Source: Streptomyces lanatus (lineage in GTDB: Bacteria; Actinomycetota; Actinomycetes; Streptomycetales; Streptomycetaceae). From it: DNA of 64,000 bases. Both the position numbers and the translations under genes were made by a program. The stretch is taken from the NCBI RefSeq assembly GCF_014655715.1, contig NZ_BNBM01000015.1, positions 124,001-188,000 on the forward strand, written 5' to 3'. Of the stretch, positions 42,124 through 50,671 are shown piece by piece; within the stretch, counting starts at the first letter, position 1; every line of letters begins with the position of its first letter. The notes beneath the pieces are model-generated. The model worked only from the letters and a program-made list of their open reading frames with translations. It did not search any database and was not told the origin of the DNA.

Positions 42124-42855
42124 TCAGGCCGCGCCCGCGCCGATCAGCAGCCCGGCCCAGGCCCCCGCGATCATGAACGGCCCGAACGCGATCGCCGTCC
42201 CGCGCCCCGCCTTCCCCGCCACGACGAGGGCACCGCCGTAGAGCCCGCCGAGCAGGAACCCGGCGAAGGTGCCCAGCATGACGGTGGCCCAGCCGTACCA
42301 GCCGAGCACGGCACCGATGCCGAGCGCCAGCTTCACATCGCCGAAGCCCATGCCGCCGGGGTTGATGAGCCACAGCACGAAGTACAGGGCGCCGAGCGCG
42401 AGGGCGGCCCACAGGGCGGTCGGCCAGTCACCGGCGTGCTCGGGCACCAGCGCGACCAGGCCGAGCAGCACGAGGGAGACCAGAGCGAACGGCAGCGTCA
42501 GGGCGTCAGGCAGTCGCCGCACCCGGAGGTCGACGACCGTGAGCAGCACCCCGGCGGGCGCAAGGAGCAGCCAGACCCCCAGTTCGGGCCGGGTGTCGGT
42601 GGCGGCGGCGAGGGTGGCGCAGACGGCGGCGGTGGCGGTGGCCAGGCGGGCCGCGCCGGGCCCGTACGCCCTCGTGTCCGCACACTCCCGGCACCGGGCC
42701 CGCCCGATCCACCCCCGCACCGGGTGCCCGCCGGGACACCGCTCCCGCCACGCCTCCCCCGGCGGGACGGAGAACCGGTAGGCCGCCCGAGGCAGCAGCG
42801 CCCCCGCCACCGCGCCCCAGCACACGGCGACCAGCACCAGCCAAGCGGTACTCAC
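42124..42855 (-). CDS. A24-family prepilin peptidase
   Basis: This 243-residue membrane aspartyl protease is predicted to cut type IV pilin-like or Tad-type prepilins. The two catalytic aspartates are in VDLRVRRLPDALT near residue 112 and MGFGDVKLALG near 175 (GxGD motif). About seven hydrophobic segments are visible. A zinc-type CxxC pair region (ERCPGGHP and RCREC, residues 39 and 55) is retained, as in bifunctional prepilin peptidases, but the methylase loop is short. No pilin genes lie beside it. It starts 71 bases before mqnC on the same strand, reading away from it. Confidence 0.86.
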   Translation of the reverse strand: MSTAWLVLVAVCWGAVAGALLPRAAYRFSVPPGEAWRERCPGGHPVRGWIGRARCRECADTRAYGPGAARLATATAAVCATLAAATDTRPELGVWLLLAPAGVLLTVVDLRVRRLPDALTLPFALVSLVLLGLVALVPEHAGDWPTALWAALALGALYFVLWLINPGGMGFGDVKLALGIGAVLGWYGWATVMLGTFAGFLLGGLYGGALVVAGKAGRGTAIAFGPFMIAGAWAGLLIGAGAA

Positions 42856-43044
42856 GCGGTACCACCCATCGGTCCTGAAGTGCGGTGTCGCGCCATGGCG
42901 GGCGTCCTGAGGTCGGGTGTGGAGGGAGCGGAAGGGATATGAGGATCTGTTGAACCCACAGGGATCCTATGATCCGTGGCGTCTCCGCGGCGCCCAGTAG
43001 AGTGCCGCGGATAACCGCAGGCGGGAAACGGGGGAAGGGCGTCA

Positions 43045-44640
43045 GTGACCACGGTCAGCGCATACGGCGACACAGGCGGAATCCAGCACATACCGGGCGC
43101 CGTGCGCACACTCCGCACACGCGCGTTCCTCGCCCTCTTTGCCCTGGCCGCCCTGTTCACGACCGTCATCGGCGTCACCCCCGCGCAGGCGGCCACCGAC
43201 CCCGTCACCCTCCAGGCCGCCCATCTCGCCGACCGCCTCCGCGCGAACCCGGTCCACATCACCGACCAACTCCCCCGCGAGATACCGCGGTCCACGGCCC
43301 CCGCCTTCGCCGAGGCGGCCGAGCGCACCGGCGTACCGACATACGTCCTCGTCCTGCCGACCCTGAGCGGCGCGGAGCCGGGTCTGCTCGACGCGGTCCA
43401 TGAGCGGCTCGGCCGGGACGGGCTGTATGTGCTCCTCGACGAGTCGATGGTGACGGACGCCGTGGCGTACGGGGTCGACGTCCCGGCAGACGACGCCTCG
43501 ACGGTCGCCCTCTACGAAGTCCCCTACGACGCGGGCCCGCTGCGCCGCTTCGAGCGTTTCACCGAGGTCATCGCGCAGGGCGGGAAGAAGGCGGCGGCGC
43601 GGGCGGATGCGGCACGCGCGAAGTACGACGACGGCGCCGAGCCATCGGACATGTACATCGACGAGACCGGCCGCAGCGAACAGTCGTCCTTCACGGGCTT
43701 CCTGCTGGCGGGCGTACCGCTGCTGATCCTGATGCTGGTTCCGTATGTACGGCGCTGGTGGCACCGCCTCTCCTCGCAGCCCAAGGGGGGCAAGGGCAAG
43801 GGGACCAAGAAAGGCAAGAAGGGCAAGAAGGCCAAGGAGATCCAGGTGCCGAAGTCGGGCCCCGTCTTCCGCTGGACCGTCGCGGTGCTGGCCCTCGCCT
43901 CCGCCGTCGCGATCGCCGTCATCGCCCCCCTCGTCTACGACCAGACCCGGTCGAGCTGGTCGCCCCGGCCCAGGGCGATCGACCTCAACGCCCGCCTCGA
44001 CCGGGTGGCGGAAGGCCTCGCGAAGGACCCGGTGTACGCGGACCCGGAGAGCCCGCGAGTGCTGGACGCGGCCCAGCTGGACCGGCTCCATGACCGCATC
44101 GGCGCGTTCGCCCGCTCTCAGGGCGGCGGCCCGGTCTTCGTCTCGCTCGTCCCGCAGCTGACGGACGACGAGTCCGGGGGCGATGAAGAGGCGTTCGCCG
44201 CGGCGGTCCACGACAAGCTGGGCCAGGCCGGGGTCTATGTCGTGGCTGACCCCCTGCACGGCTCGATCGAGGTCTTCAACCACGGCCTGCGGCTGGACAG
44301 TTCCAGCCTCGCCTACGACATCCCGGATGCCATCACGGTCGGTGACGCGAGTGCCGAGCAGGCCGACGACCACCTCATGGGCAGCCGCCTCGCCGCTCTG
44401 ATCACCGTCCTCGACAAGACCGAGCGCTCGGACGAGCCGACCACGGCCGACGCCCCGTACCCGGTGACGGACCCTGTCCGCGAGGACGAACTGGTCCCGC
44501 TCTTCGGCCCCGACTTCTGGTCGGCCCTGTTCCCGGGCGTCCTGGTGTCCGGGCTGGTCTTCGGGGTGGTGGCGGGCTTGCTGGGGATCGTGGGCAGGGT
44601 GCTACGGCGCCGGAATCCGGACCCACGGCCCGCCGCCTGA
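43045..44640 (+). CDS. membrane protein with two tandem extracellular repeats, unknown function
   Basis: I recognise no family with certainty in this 531-residue protein. The layout is clear. A signal or first helix spans about residues 25-50. Next is an extracellular domain A (about 55-210) and a helix (about 218-236). A Lys-rich cytoplasmic loop follows (GKGTKKGKKGKKAKE), then another helix (about 275-297), an extracellular domain B (about 305-490) and a final helix near the C-terminus. Domains A and B look alike. A has NPVHITDQLPREIP then GVPTYVLVLPTL and LGRDGLYVLLDES. B has DPVYADPESPRVLD then GGPVFVSLVPQL and LGQAGVYVVADPL. They are weakly reminiscent of TPM-type repeat folds. GTG 43045 has GGAAGGG 5 bases upstream. 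The following gene is co-directional. Confidence 0.78.
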   Translation: MTTVSAYGDTGGIQHIPGAVRTLRTRAFLALFALAALFTTVIGVTPAQAATDPVTLQAAHLADRLRANPVHITDQLPREIPRSTAPAFAEAAERTGVPTYVLVLPTLSGAEPGLLDAVHERLGRDGLYVLLDESMVTDAVAYGVDVPADDASTVALYEVPYDAGPLRRFERFTEVIAQGGKKAAARADAARAKYDDGAEPSDMYIDETGRSEQSSFTGFLLAGVPLLILMLVPYVRRWWHRLSSQPKGGKGKGTKKGKKGKKAKEIQVPKSGPVFRWTVAVLALASAVAIAVIAPLVYDQTRSSWSPRPRAIDLNARLDRVAEGLAKDPVYADPESPRVLDAAQLDRLHDRIGAFARSQGGGPVFVSLVPQLTDDESGGDEEAFAAAVHDKLGQAGVYVVADPLHGSIEVFNHGLRLDSSSLAYDIPDAITVGDASAEQADDHLMGSRLAALITVLDKTERSDEPTTADAPYPVTDPVREDELVPLFGPDFWSALFPGVLVSGLVFGVVAGLLGIVGRVLRRRNPDPRPAA

Positions 44641-44709
44641 AACCGTACGGCTCGTCCGCGGGTCTGTGAGGGTGTGCTCTGCTGAGCCACGTACACATGG
44701 GGGGACGTT

Positions 44710-45771
44710 GTGAACCAGGTGCTCTATGGCGAGCGTTCGCGGAATCCGCTGGCGCGGACCGTCGAGTTGACCGAGGACCGGCTGCGGCGCGGCGGCAGGG
44801 TCACGCCGCTCGGCGAGCTGAACCTCGCCGCCATGGCCGAGGCGTTCCAGCGCGGGTGCTGGCTCGGGGCCGGCGGCGCGGAGCGCCCGCTCCAGCGGCT
44901 GCCGGAGGGGGCCGGGGTCGTCCCGGTGACCCGCGTCACCGGCACCGCCACGCCGGTGAAGGTGCGGCAGGCCGCCGAGTTCGCGCGCCGGCTCGGGGAG
45001 TTGGCGGTACGGCAGTGCGGTGGGCCCGAGCAGGTGGCGGCGCTGGCGGCCCGGGCGCGGGCCGAGGGCGTGCCGCTGTGGATCGCGCGCCGGTTCGCGG
45101 CGGGACCCGCCGGGCCGGTCGCCGTCGCCGTGGACCGGCGCCTGGTCCGCGTGGACGTGTGGGGGTCCGGGGCTCCCGTCGTACGGGTCCGGGCGCCCCA
45201 TGGCTTCCAGCGTGACTCCCCGCAGCCGGCCAAGGGCCTGCTGCTGACCGTCGGGGAGGCGACGGCGCAGCTCAGCCTCGTCAAGAAGCTGCGCAAGTCC
45301 AGGAGTTCCGTCGAGGTGCGGCTGCCCGGGCAGCACTGGGTGCTGCGGCGGGAGGACGCGACGAGTTCATGGCTGCTGCGCGACGAACGCCGGGTCGCCC
45401 TGCTGACACGCCCCGCCCGCCGACCGGTGCCCGAGCCGGGCACGGTCCTGCTGCCGCTGTCCCCTGTGCGGTACGAGAGCCCCGACCCGCTGGACGCCGT
45501 CATGGCCCACGTCTTCGCCGTCGCCTTCGGACTCGGGGACACCACGGGCCTGGCGCGCTTCCGCTCCCAACGACGCCGCCCGGCGGAAAGGGACGAGCCC
45601 ATCGCCACCGACGAGGGCTGGGACCGCCCCTGGTTCACCAACCTCGGCCGGGGCAGCGACGACAACGAGCCCGGTGGCAGCGACGGTTGGGGCTCGGACG
45701 GCGGGGACGGCGGGGATTCCGGTGGTGGCGACGGCGGGGGCGGCGACGGTGGTGGAGGCGGCGGCGACTGA
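44710..45771 (+). CDS. hypothetical protein with Gly/Asp-rich C-terminus
   Basis: I do not recognise the family of this 353-residue protein. It has no signal peptide or transmembrane helix. The body is Arg/Leu/Val-rich with several beta-strand-like segments. The last 45 residues are almost only Gly, Asp and Ser (SDGGDGGDSGGGDGGGG). Its base sequence there is a run of GGCGAC and GGTGGC codons. GTG 44710 has GGGGGGAC 5 bases upstream. It follows the tandem-repeat membrane protein by 69 bases and is convergent with the Ser/Thr kinase, so the two may be expressed together. Confidence 0.7.
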   Translation: MNQVLYGERSRNPLARTVELTEDRLRRGGRVTPLGELNLAAMAEAFQRGCWLGAGGAERPLQRLPEGAGVVPVTRVTGTATPVKVRQAAEFARRLGELAVRQCGGPEQVAALAARARAEGVPLWIARRFAAGPAGPVAVAVDRRLVRVDVWGSGAPVVRVRAPHGFQRDSPQPAKGLLLTVGEATAQLSLVKKLRKSRSSVEVRLPGQHWVLRREDATSSWLLRDERRVALLTRPARRPVPEPGTVLLPLSPVRYESPDPLDAVMAHVFAVAFGLGDTTGLARFRSQRRRPAERDEPIATDEGWDRPWFTNLGRGSDDNEPGGSDGWGSDGGDGGDSGGGDGGGGDGGGGGGD

Positions 45772-45809
45772 GCGGGGGGCGCCGGCCCGACCGCCCCGGG
45801 CGCTCACCG

Positions 45810-47456
45810 CTACTCGACCTTCGACAGCCGCGCCTCGGGATTGCCCTCCGCGTCGCTCTCCGAGCGGTACAGCAGGTCGTCGCCGGTCGGGATGATCCGG
45901 ACGGTGTGCGGCTTCGGGTTGCAGCCGCCGTGGTTGGTCTCGCGGCCCACGGAGGTGACGACGAGCTCCTTCGCGGTCACCTGCTTCAGGGTGAGTACGT
46001 CATTGCAGGCACCGCCGATCAGGTCGGTCTGGCGGAGGGTGCCGACCTCGTCGCCGACCTCGGCCTTGTGCACGGTGAGCCGGAAGGTGCCCGCCGACAG
46101 GGCGCCGTCGAGGACGGTGGCCTTGCCCTCCCAGGTGCCGAGGTAGCGGGCGGGCACCGAGTTCCCGGCCGGGGTGGTGGCCTCCTTGCTGGGCGCCGGG
46201 GACGAGGCGGTGTCGGCCCCCGCGTTGGTGTCCTGGTCCCGCCCCGGCAGCAGGTCGAACAGGAACACCGATCCCACCGTCACCGCCGCCATGGCCCCCG
46301 CGACCGCCAACGCCACCGTGCAGCTCAGCCTCCGCCCACGCCCGCCCTCCCCCGGCGTGGAGGCCGCCGCGACGGACACGGAGAGCTTGCCGGGGCGCTG
46401 GTCCGCAGCCGGGACGGCGTCCTGGGGCGGGGCGGCGTCACGGGGTTCGGGTACGGCGGCGGGCGCCTGGGGCAGGGAAGCCGGCATCACCGGCGGCGGC
46501 CCGAACTCCCCCACCGTCGCCGGACGGCTGAAGGCCACAGGACCCGACGCGGCCTCCTCCGCCACGTCCAGGTTCAGCAGCCGTACCGCACCCCGGCTGA
46601 CCTGCTCGACCAGCGCTCCCGGCAGCCACCCGCCCGCCACCAGCCGGGCCGCCCCGTCCGGAGCGAGCCGGCGGCCCACCTCACCCGGTGTGGGCCGGGC
46701 GGCGGGGTCCTTGGCCAGACAGGCGGCCACCAGTTCCCGCAATTCGCCGTCCAGCGAGCCGAGTTCGGGCTCCTCGTGGACGACCTTGTAGAGCAGGGCC
46801 GCCGAGGAGTCCCCGGAGAACGGCGGTTCGCCGGTCGCCGCGTACGCCAGGACCGCGCCCAGCGAGAAGACGTCGGCCGCTCCATTGACGCCCTTGCCGA
46901 TGATCTGCTCGGGCGACATGTAGCCGGGCGAGCCCACCGACACGCCCGTCGAGGTGAGCGACGCCGTGCCGTCCATGGCGCGTGCGATACCGAAGTCGAT
47001 GAGGAGCGGACCGTCCAGGGTGAGCAGGACGTTCGACGGCTTCACGTCCCGGTGCACCAGGCCCAGTTCATGCACGGCCGCGAGCGCCTCGGCGAGCCCC
47101 GCCCCCAGTGCCCGTACCGAATGCGCGGGCAGCGCGCCCGAGTCGGCGACCGCGGACGACAGCGACGGGCCCGCCGCGTACGCCGTGGCCACCCATGGCA
47201 CCGCCGCGTCCGGTCCTGCGTCCAGCACCGGCGCCGTCCAGGCGCCGCCGACCCGTCGCGCCGCCTCCACCTCGCGGCGGAACCGGGCGCGGAACTCCTC
47301 GTCGAGGGCGAGATGCGGATGCACGATCTTCACGGCGACCGTACGGCCGCCCGCGCTGCGGCCCAGGTACACCCGTCCCATGCCGCCGGAGCCGAGCCGG
47401 CCGAGCAGCCGGTACGGCCCGACGACCGTGGGCTCGTCCACTCCGAGCGGCTGCAT
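45810..47456 (-). CDS. receptor-type Ser/Thr protein kinase (PknB-like catalytic domain)
   Basis: This 548-residue protein has a complete N-terminal Hanks-type kinase domain (about residues 12-275). Its motifs are RLGSGGMGRVYLGR (P-loop), VAVKIV (catalytic Lys), VHRDVKPSNVLL (catalytic loop), DFGIARAMD (DFG), SPGYMSPEQ (activation segment) and DVFSLGAVLAY. A Pro/Ala juxtamembrane region leads to one helix at about 377-402. The C-terminal 145 residues lie outside the cell. They hold two cysteines (GGACND and HGGCNPK) that may bridge, in a beta-rich domain shared by several streptomycete kinases. The sensed ligand is unknown. GGAGGGG lies 9 bases before the ATG. mqnA ends 71 bases upstream on the same strand. 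Confidence 0.93.
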   Translation of the reverse strand: MQPLGVDEPTVVGPYRLLGRLGSGGMGRVYLGRSAGGRTVAVKIVHPHLALDEEFRARFRREVEAARRVGGAWTAPVLDAGPDAAVPWVATAYAAGPSLSSAVADSGALPAHSVRALGAGLAEALAAVHELGLVHRDVKPSNVLLTLDGPLLIDFGIARAMDGTASLTSTGVSVGSPGYMSPEQIIGKGVNGAADVFSLGAVLAYAATGEPPFSGDSSAALLYKVVHEEPELGSLDGELRELVAACLAKDPAARPTPGEVGRRLAPDGAARLVAGGWLPGALVEQVSRGAVRLLNLDVAEEAASGPVAFSRPATVGEFGPPPVMPASLPQAPAAVPEPRDAAPPQDAVPAADQRPGKLSVSVAAASTPGEGGRGRRLSCTVALAVAGAMAAVTVGSVFLFDLLPGRDQDTNAGADTASSPAPSKEATTPAGNSVPARYLGTWEGKATVLDGALSAGTFRLTVHKAEVGDEVGTLRQTDLIGGACNDVLTLKQVTAKELVVTSVGRETNHGGCNPKPHTVRIIPTGDDLLYRSESDAEGNPEARLSKVE

Positions 47457-47527
47457 CGGCGTCCACCCCTCCCCCGTACGGCCTCGCGGCCCTTCCCCAG
47501 CAGGTTAATGGGCGCGCGTCGCACCCT

Positions 47528-48376
47528 TCAGCGCTGGAGCAGATCCACCTTCACATCCGCCGGAAATCCCGTCGTCGGCCCCACCCGTCGCGCGAACTCC
47601 GCGACCGCCGCCAGCTGCGGGCCGCCGAAACGGAAGTCGAGGGTCGTGAAATACCGCTCCAGCACCCGCTCGTCGAAGGCCTCCCAGCGGGCCGCCTGCT
47701 CGGCGACCTTGCCGACCTCCTCCAGGGAGAGGTTGCGGGATTCGAGGAACGCCTCGTGGACCTTGCGGGTGATGACCGGCTCGCGCTCCAGATAGTCCCG
47801 GCGGGCCGCCCACACCGCGAAGACGAAGGGCAGCCCGGTCCACTCCTTCCAGAGCGAGCCGAGATCGTGCACCTCCAGGCCGTAGCGCGGGCCGTCGAGG
47901 AGGTTGGCCCGCAGCGCGGCGTCTCCGATGAGTACGGCCGCCTCCGCCTCCTGCATCATCAGGCTGAGGTCGGGCGGGCAGGTGTAGTAGTCGGGCCGTA
48001 CGCCGTAGCGGTCGGCGAGCAGGAGCTGGGCCAGGCGCACCGAGGTGCGCGAGGTCGAGCCGAGGGCCACGCGGGCACCGTCCAGCTCGTCCAGCGGAAC
48101 CTGGGAGACGATCACGCACGACATCACCGGGCCGTCGCAGCCGACCGCGATATCGGGGAAGGCGACCAGGTCGTCGGCGTTGCGCAGGAATTCGACGAGG
48201 GTGATGGGCCCGATGTCGAGATCGCCCCGGACCAGCTGCTCGCTGAGCTTCTCCGGCGTGTCCTTGGTCAGCTCGAAGTCGAGCAGGGTGCCCGTTCTCG
48301 CGAGGCCCCAGTACAGGGGCAGGCAGTTCAGGAACTGGATGTGGCCTACGCGCGGCCGAGTGCGGGAATTGTCCAC
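47528..48376 (-). CDS. mqnA: chorismate dehydratase, first enzyme of the futalosine pathway
   Basis: MqnA converts chorismate into 3-enolpyruvyl-benzoate, opening the futalosine route to menaquinone. The 282-residue protein has the periplasmic-binding-protein-like fold of the MqnA/MqnD family. Visible are VGHIQFLNCLPLYWGL at the start (family G.i.ylNc.Pl), RGDLDIGPITLVEFL near 50, ALGSTSRTSVRLAQLLL near 105 (GstSrTS motif) and LIGDAAL near 155. Start GTG 48376 has no strong ribosome site. Unlike genomes where mqnA and mqnC lie together, here they are 5.5 kb apart, separated by the kinase and others. Confidence 0.92.
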   Translation of the reverse strand: MDNSRTRPRVGHIQFLNCLPLYWGLARTGTLLDFELTKDTPEKLSEQLVRGDLDIGPITLVEFLRNADDLVAFPDIAVGCDGPVMSCVIVSQVPLDELDGARVALGSTSRTSVRLAQLLLADRYGVRPDYYTCPPDLSLMMQEAEAAVLIGDAALRANLLDGPRYGLEVHDLGSLWKEWTGLPFVFAVWAARRDYLEREPVITRKVHEAFLESRNLSLEEVGKVAEQAARWEAFDERVLERYFTTLDFRFGGPQLAAVAEFARRVGPTTGFPADVKVDLLQR

Positions 48377-48510
48377 ATCGCGAGGCTAGACCCTATGAGG
48401 TAGCGTGCAGCCCTCAGGGTGGCGACTCTCCGGTGACACCCAGGTCACCACCTCACCGTCAATCCCGACACGGGGCTTCAAACGTCCGAGTGACGTGATC
48501 TTGACCTCTA

Positions 48511-48546
48511 TTGCTTTCGGCTGCCCGCGTGCTAGGCTCGCCGCAA
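48511..48546 (+). promoter_or_regulatory. promoter of the cold-shock gene and its long leader
   Basis: TTGCTT (48511-48516) and TAGGCT (48533-48538) are 16 bases apart and make a fair housekeeping-type promoter. Transcription would start near 48546, leaving a leader of about 150 bases before the csp ATG. That is long, as in other csp genes whose leaders fold differently with temperature. The leader contains CCGCGGG and several T-rich segments. The leftward promoter of mqnA must also lie in 48377-48510; I could not assign it. Confidence 0.5.
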
Positions 48547-48697
48547 GTTGCAGTTTGGTTTCCCTTGCAGTACAGAGCCTGCGGAGCATGTAACCGCGGG
48601 CTCTCGTCGTTTTCAGACGTATGCAGTTGTGCGGGACTTTGTTTTCACACTTGCAGGGTTCTGGAGCAGGGCAACCCTTTGGGCCCAAGGAGGGCTT

Positions 48698-48901
48698 ATG
48701 GCTACCGGAACCGTGAAGTGGTTCAACGCCGAAAAGGGCTTTGGCTTCATCGCCCAGGAAGGCGGCGGCCCCGACGTCTTCGTTCACTACTCCGCGATCA
48801 ACGCGAGCGGCTTCCGTTCGCTGGAGGAGAACCAGCAGGTCTCCTTCGACGTGACCCAGGGCCCGAAGGGCCCGCAGGCGGAGAACGTCACCCCCGTCTG
48901 A
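48698..48901 (+). CDS. cold-shock protein (CspA family)
   Basis: This protein is a 67-residue nucleic-acid-binding OB fold. RNP1 is KGFGFI (residues 16-21) and RNP2 is DVFVHY (residues 29-34). The start MATGTVKWFNAEKGFGF and the length are exactly those of Streptomyces SC 7.0-type cold-shock proteins. It acts as an RNA chaperone; some copies are constitutive. AAGGAGGG lies 5 bases before the ATG. A strong terminator follows. Confidence 0.96.
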   Translation: MATGTVKWFNAEKGFGFIAQEGGGPDVFVHYSAINASGFRSLEENQQVSFDVTQGPKGPQAENVTPV

Positions 48902-48953
48902 TCATTCGGTCTCGGAGCCTGGTGCTTTGATCCGGAACAGATAGCAGTACCCA

Positions 48954-48993
48954 AGGAGCCCCGCGCCGCAAGGCGACGGGGCTCCTGCCTTTT
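48954..48993 (+). terminator. terminator after the cold-shock gene
   Basis: AGGAGCCCCG pairs perfectly with CGGGGCTCCT (10 bp). Inside, CGCC-GCAA-GGCG continues the stem with a GNRA tetraloop and a single bulged A. It is followed by GCCTTTT, a rare T-run for this genome, so it looks like a classical intrinsic terminator. It may also serve the convergent XRE-cupin gene. Confidence 0.9.
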
Positions 48994-49005
48994 GCGCCTG
49001 GCGGG

Positions 49006-49554
49006 CTAGATGTGCTGCATGACCAGCACGAACGTCGTCCCGGGCGCCAGCGCCTCGTACGAGTGCGGCACATCACCGCGATACGCCATGTAGTCGCCGG
49101 GCCCCAGCTCGACCTCCTCGCCCCGGGGCCCCGCCTTCACCCGCCCCGTGCCGACGATCAGATGCTCCACACTCCCCGGAATGTGCGGCTCCGACACCCG
49201 GGCCGGGCCGGGTTCCGCGCGCAGGTGGTAGAGGTCCCGGCGGGCGCCCGGCGGGCTGGCGGAGAGCAGGGTCGCCACATAGTCCGCCCGCTCGGAGGCG
49301 ACGGTGGGCCCCTCGCCCGCCCGGATCACCTGTACGGCCGGTGTCGGCGGCTCCACCAGCACACTGAACGGCACCCCGAGCGCGACCCCCAGCGCCCACA
49401 GCGTCTCCACGCTGGGGTTCCCACCGCCCGTCTCCAGCTGGGACAGCGTGGACTTCGCGATCCCCGCCCGTTTGGCCAGCTCGGACAGTGACAGTCCGGC
49501 CCGGGTGCGCTCGCGGCGCAGGGAGGCGGCGATCCACGTGAGGGGCTCGCTCAT
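49006..49554 (-). CDS. XRE-cupin transcriptional regulator
   Basis: This 182-residue repressor-type protein has an N-terminal Cro/C1 helix-turn-helix (about residues 5-60, RAGLSLSELAKRAGIAKSTL with SQLETGGGNPS). The C-terminal cupin domain (about 105-180) has SEPHIPGSVEHLIVGTGRV and GPGDYMAYRGDVPHSYEA. The cupin probably binds a small effector such as an amino acid. It is divergent from azlCD with 84 bases between them. The shared spacer has GTTCGT/ACGAAC repeats, so it very likely regulates azlCD and itself. Start ATG 49554 follows GGGAAG; the reading further upstream to 49974 overlaps azlC and is shadow. Confidence 0.9.
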   Translation of the reverse strand: MSEPLTWIAASLRRERTRAGLSLSELAKRAGIAKSTLSQLETGGGNPSVETLWALGVALGVPFSVLVEPPTPAVQVIRAGEGPTVASERADYVATLLSASPPGARRDLYHLRAEPGPARVSEPHIPGSVEHLIVGTGRVKAGPRGEEVELGPGDYMAYRGDVPHSYEALAPGTTFVLVMQHI

Positions 49555-49590
49555 GCGGCTCACTTCCCGTTCTGTTCGTTCTGCGGGTAC

Positions 49591-49631
49591 GTTCGTTCGC
49601 CTTGACGAACAGGCACCCTCGCGTTCATTCT
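49591..49631 (+). promoter_or_regulatory. azlCD promoter with overlapping inverted-repeat operator
   Basis: GTTCGT (49591-49596) and ACGAAC (49605-49610) form an inverted repeat that covers a TTGACG -35 (49602-49607). CATTCT (49626-49631) is the -10, 18 bases on. More GTTCG half-sites lie on both sides: one at about 49574 and a GTTCG-N6-CGAAC pair just inside azlC. The divergent XRE-cupin protein is the likely binder. The -10 ends 7 bases before the azlC ATG, so the mRNA may be leaderless. Confidence 0.55.
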
Positions 49632-49638
49632 GGAAAAC

Positions 49639-50334
49639 ATGCGTTCGCTTCTCCGAACACCGATGACACCGATGATGGCACCCCTGGTGCGCGACAGTGC
49701 ACTGGTCTGGCTGGCCAGTGGTGTCGTCGGGCTCTCCTTCGGCGCGATCTCGGTCGCGGGCGGGCTGCCGGTCTGGGTGCCGGTGGTGATGTCGCTGGTC
49801 GTGTACGCGGGGTCGGCGCAGTTCAGCGCGGTCGGCGTACTGCTGGCCGGGGGCGGACCGCTGGCCGCGGCTGCCACCGGGCTGCTCCTGAACACCCGTA
49901 CGGCCGCCTTCAGCCTGGCCGTCTCCGATGTCCTCGGTGGCCGCGGCCGTCTCGCCCGTCTCCTCGGCGCCCACCTCGTCACCGACGAGACGGTGGCCTT
50001 CACCCTCGCCCAGCCGGATCCCGTACGACGCCGGGCGGCCTTCTGGGTGAACGGGCTCGGTCTGTTCGCCGCCTGGAACACCGGGGTCCTGGTGGGCGCG
50101 CTCGCCGGAACCGCGCTCGGCGACACGGCGACGTACGGACTCGACGCCGCCTTCCCTGCCGTACTGGTGGCTCTGGTCCTGCCGACCCTGCGCACCGACG
50201 CCCGCGTCCGGCGCTGCGCGCTGCTCGGCGCCGCGGTGGCCCTCGCGGTGACACCGGCCGTCCCGGCGGGGGTGCCGGTGCTGCTGGCGCTGGCGGGGCT
50301 GGTCCGGTACGGCCGCAAGGAGGCGTCGGCGTGA
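49639..50334 (+). CDS. azlC: AzlC-family branched-chain amino acid exporter, large subunit
   Basis: This 231-residue membrane protein belongs to the LIV-E/AzlC exporters, which pump out branched-chain amino acids or analogues such as azaleucine. Visible are VGLSFGAISVAGGLPVW near residue 33, VYAGSAQFSAVGVLLAGG near 53 (the family signature with SAQF) and LVTDETVAFTLA. About seven hydrophobic segments occur. The N-terminus has several Met codons (residues 1, 9, 12, 13), so the start is not certain. The azlD start overlaps its stop. Confidence 0.9.
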   Translation: MRSLLRTPMTPMMAPLVRDSALVWLASGVVGLSFGAISVAGGLPVWVPVVMSLVVYAGSAQFSAVGVLLAGGGPLAAAATGLLLNTRTAAFSLAVSDVLGGRGRLARLLGAHLVTDETVAFTLAQPDPVRRRAAFWVNGLGLFAAWNTGVLVGALAGTALGDTATYGLDAAFPAVLVALVLPTLRTDARVRRCALLGAAVALAVTPAVPAGVPVLLALAGLVRYGRKEASA

Positions 50335-50645
50335 ACGCCACGGTCGCCATGATCCTGGCGCTGGCGGTCGGGACGTACGCCTTCCGGCTGGTCGGCCCGG
50401 CGCTGCACGGGCGGGTGGAACTGCCCGCGCGGGTCCAGGAGCTGCTGGCGGCGGCCGCGGTGGTGCTGCTCGTGGCGCTGCTGGCGACGGGGGCGCTGAC
50501 CGAGGGCGGGGGCTTCGCTGGGTGGGCGCGGCCGGCCGGGGTGCTGGTCGGGGGTGTGCTGGCGTGGCGGAGGGCGCCGTTCCCGGTGGTGGTCCTCGGG
50601 GCGGCGGGGGTCACGGCGGTACTGCGGGCGGCGGGCTTGGCCTGA
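50331..50645 (+). CDS. azlD: AzlD-family small subunit of the branched-chain amino acid exporter
   Basis: This is a 104-residue protein with four hydrophobic helices. The family pattern is visible as VGTYAFRLVGPAL at the start (T.. R..P) and RAPFPVVVLGAAGVTAVLR at the end. It pairs with AzlC to form the exporter. GTG 50331 overlaps the azlC stop (GTGA) and has AAGGAGG 8 bases upstream. Confidence 0.9.
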   Translation: MNATVAMILALAVGTYAFRLVGPALHGRVELPARVQELLAAAAVVLLVALLATGALTEGGGFAGWARPAGVLVGGVLAWRRAPFPVVVLGAAGVTAVLRAAGLA

Positions 50646-50671
50646 GCCGACCCGGCTGGGAAAATCACCAG

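Noticed and set aside
44710..45771. Assignment of the Gly-rich protein to a TPM or TIGR04222-type family because of its Gly-rich tail
   Set aside because: Only the tail is similar; the body lacks the membrane segments and motifs of those families. Left as unknown.
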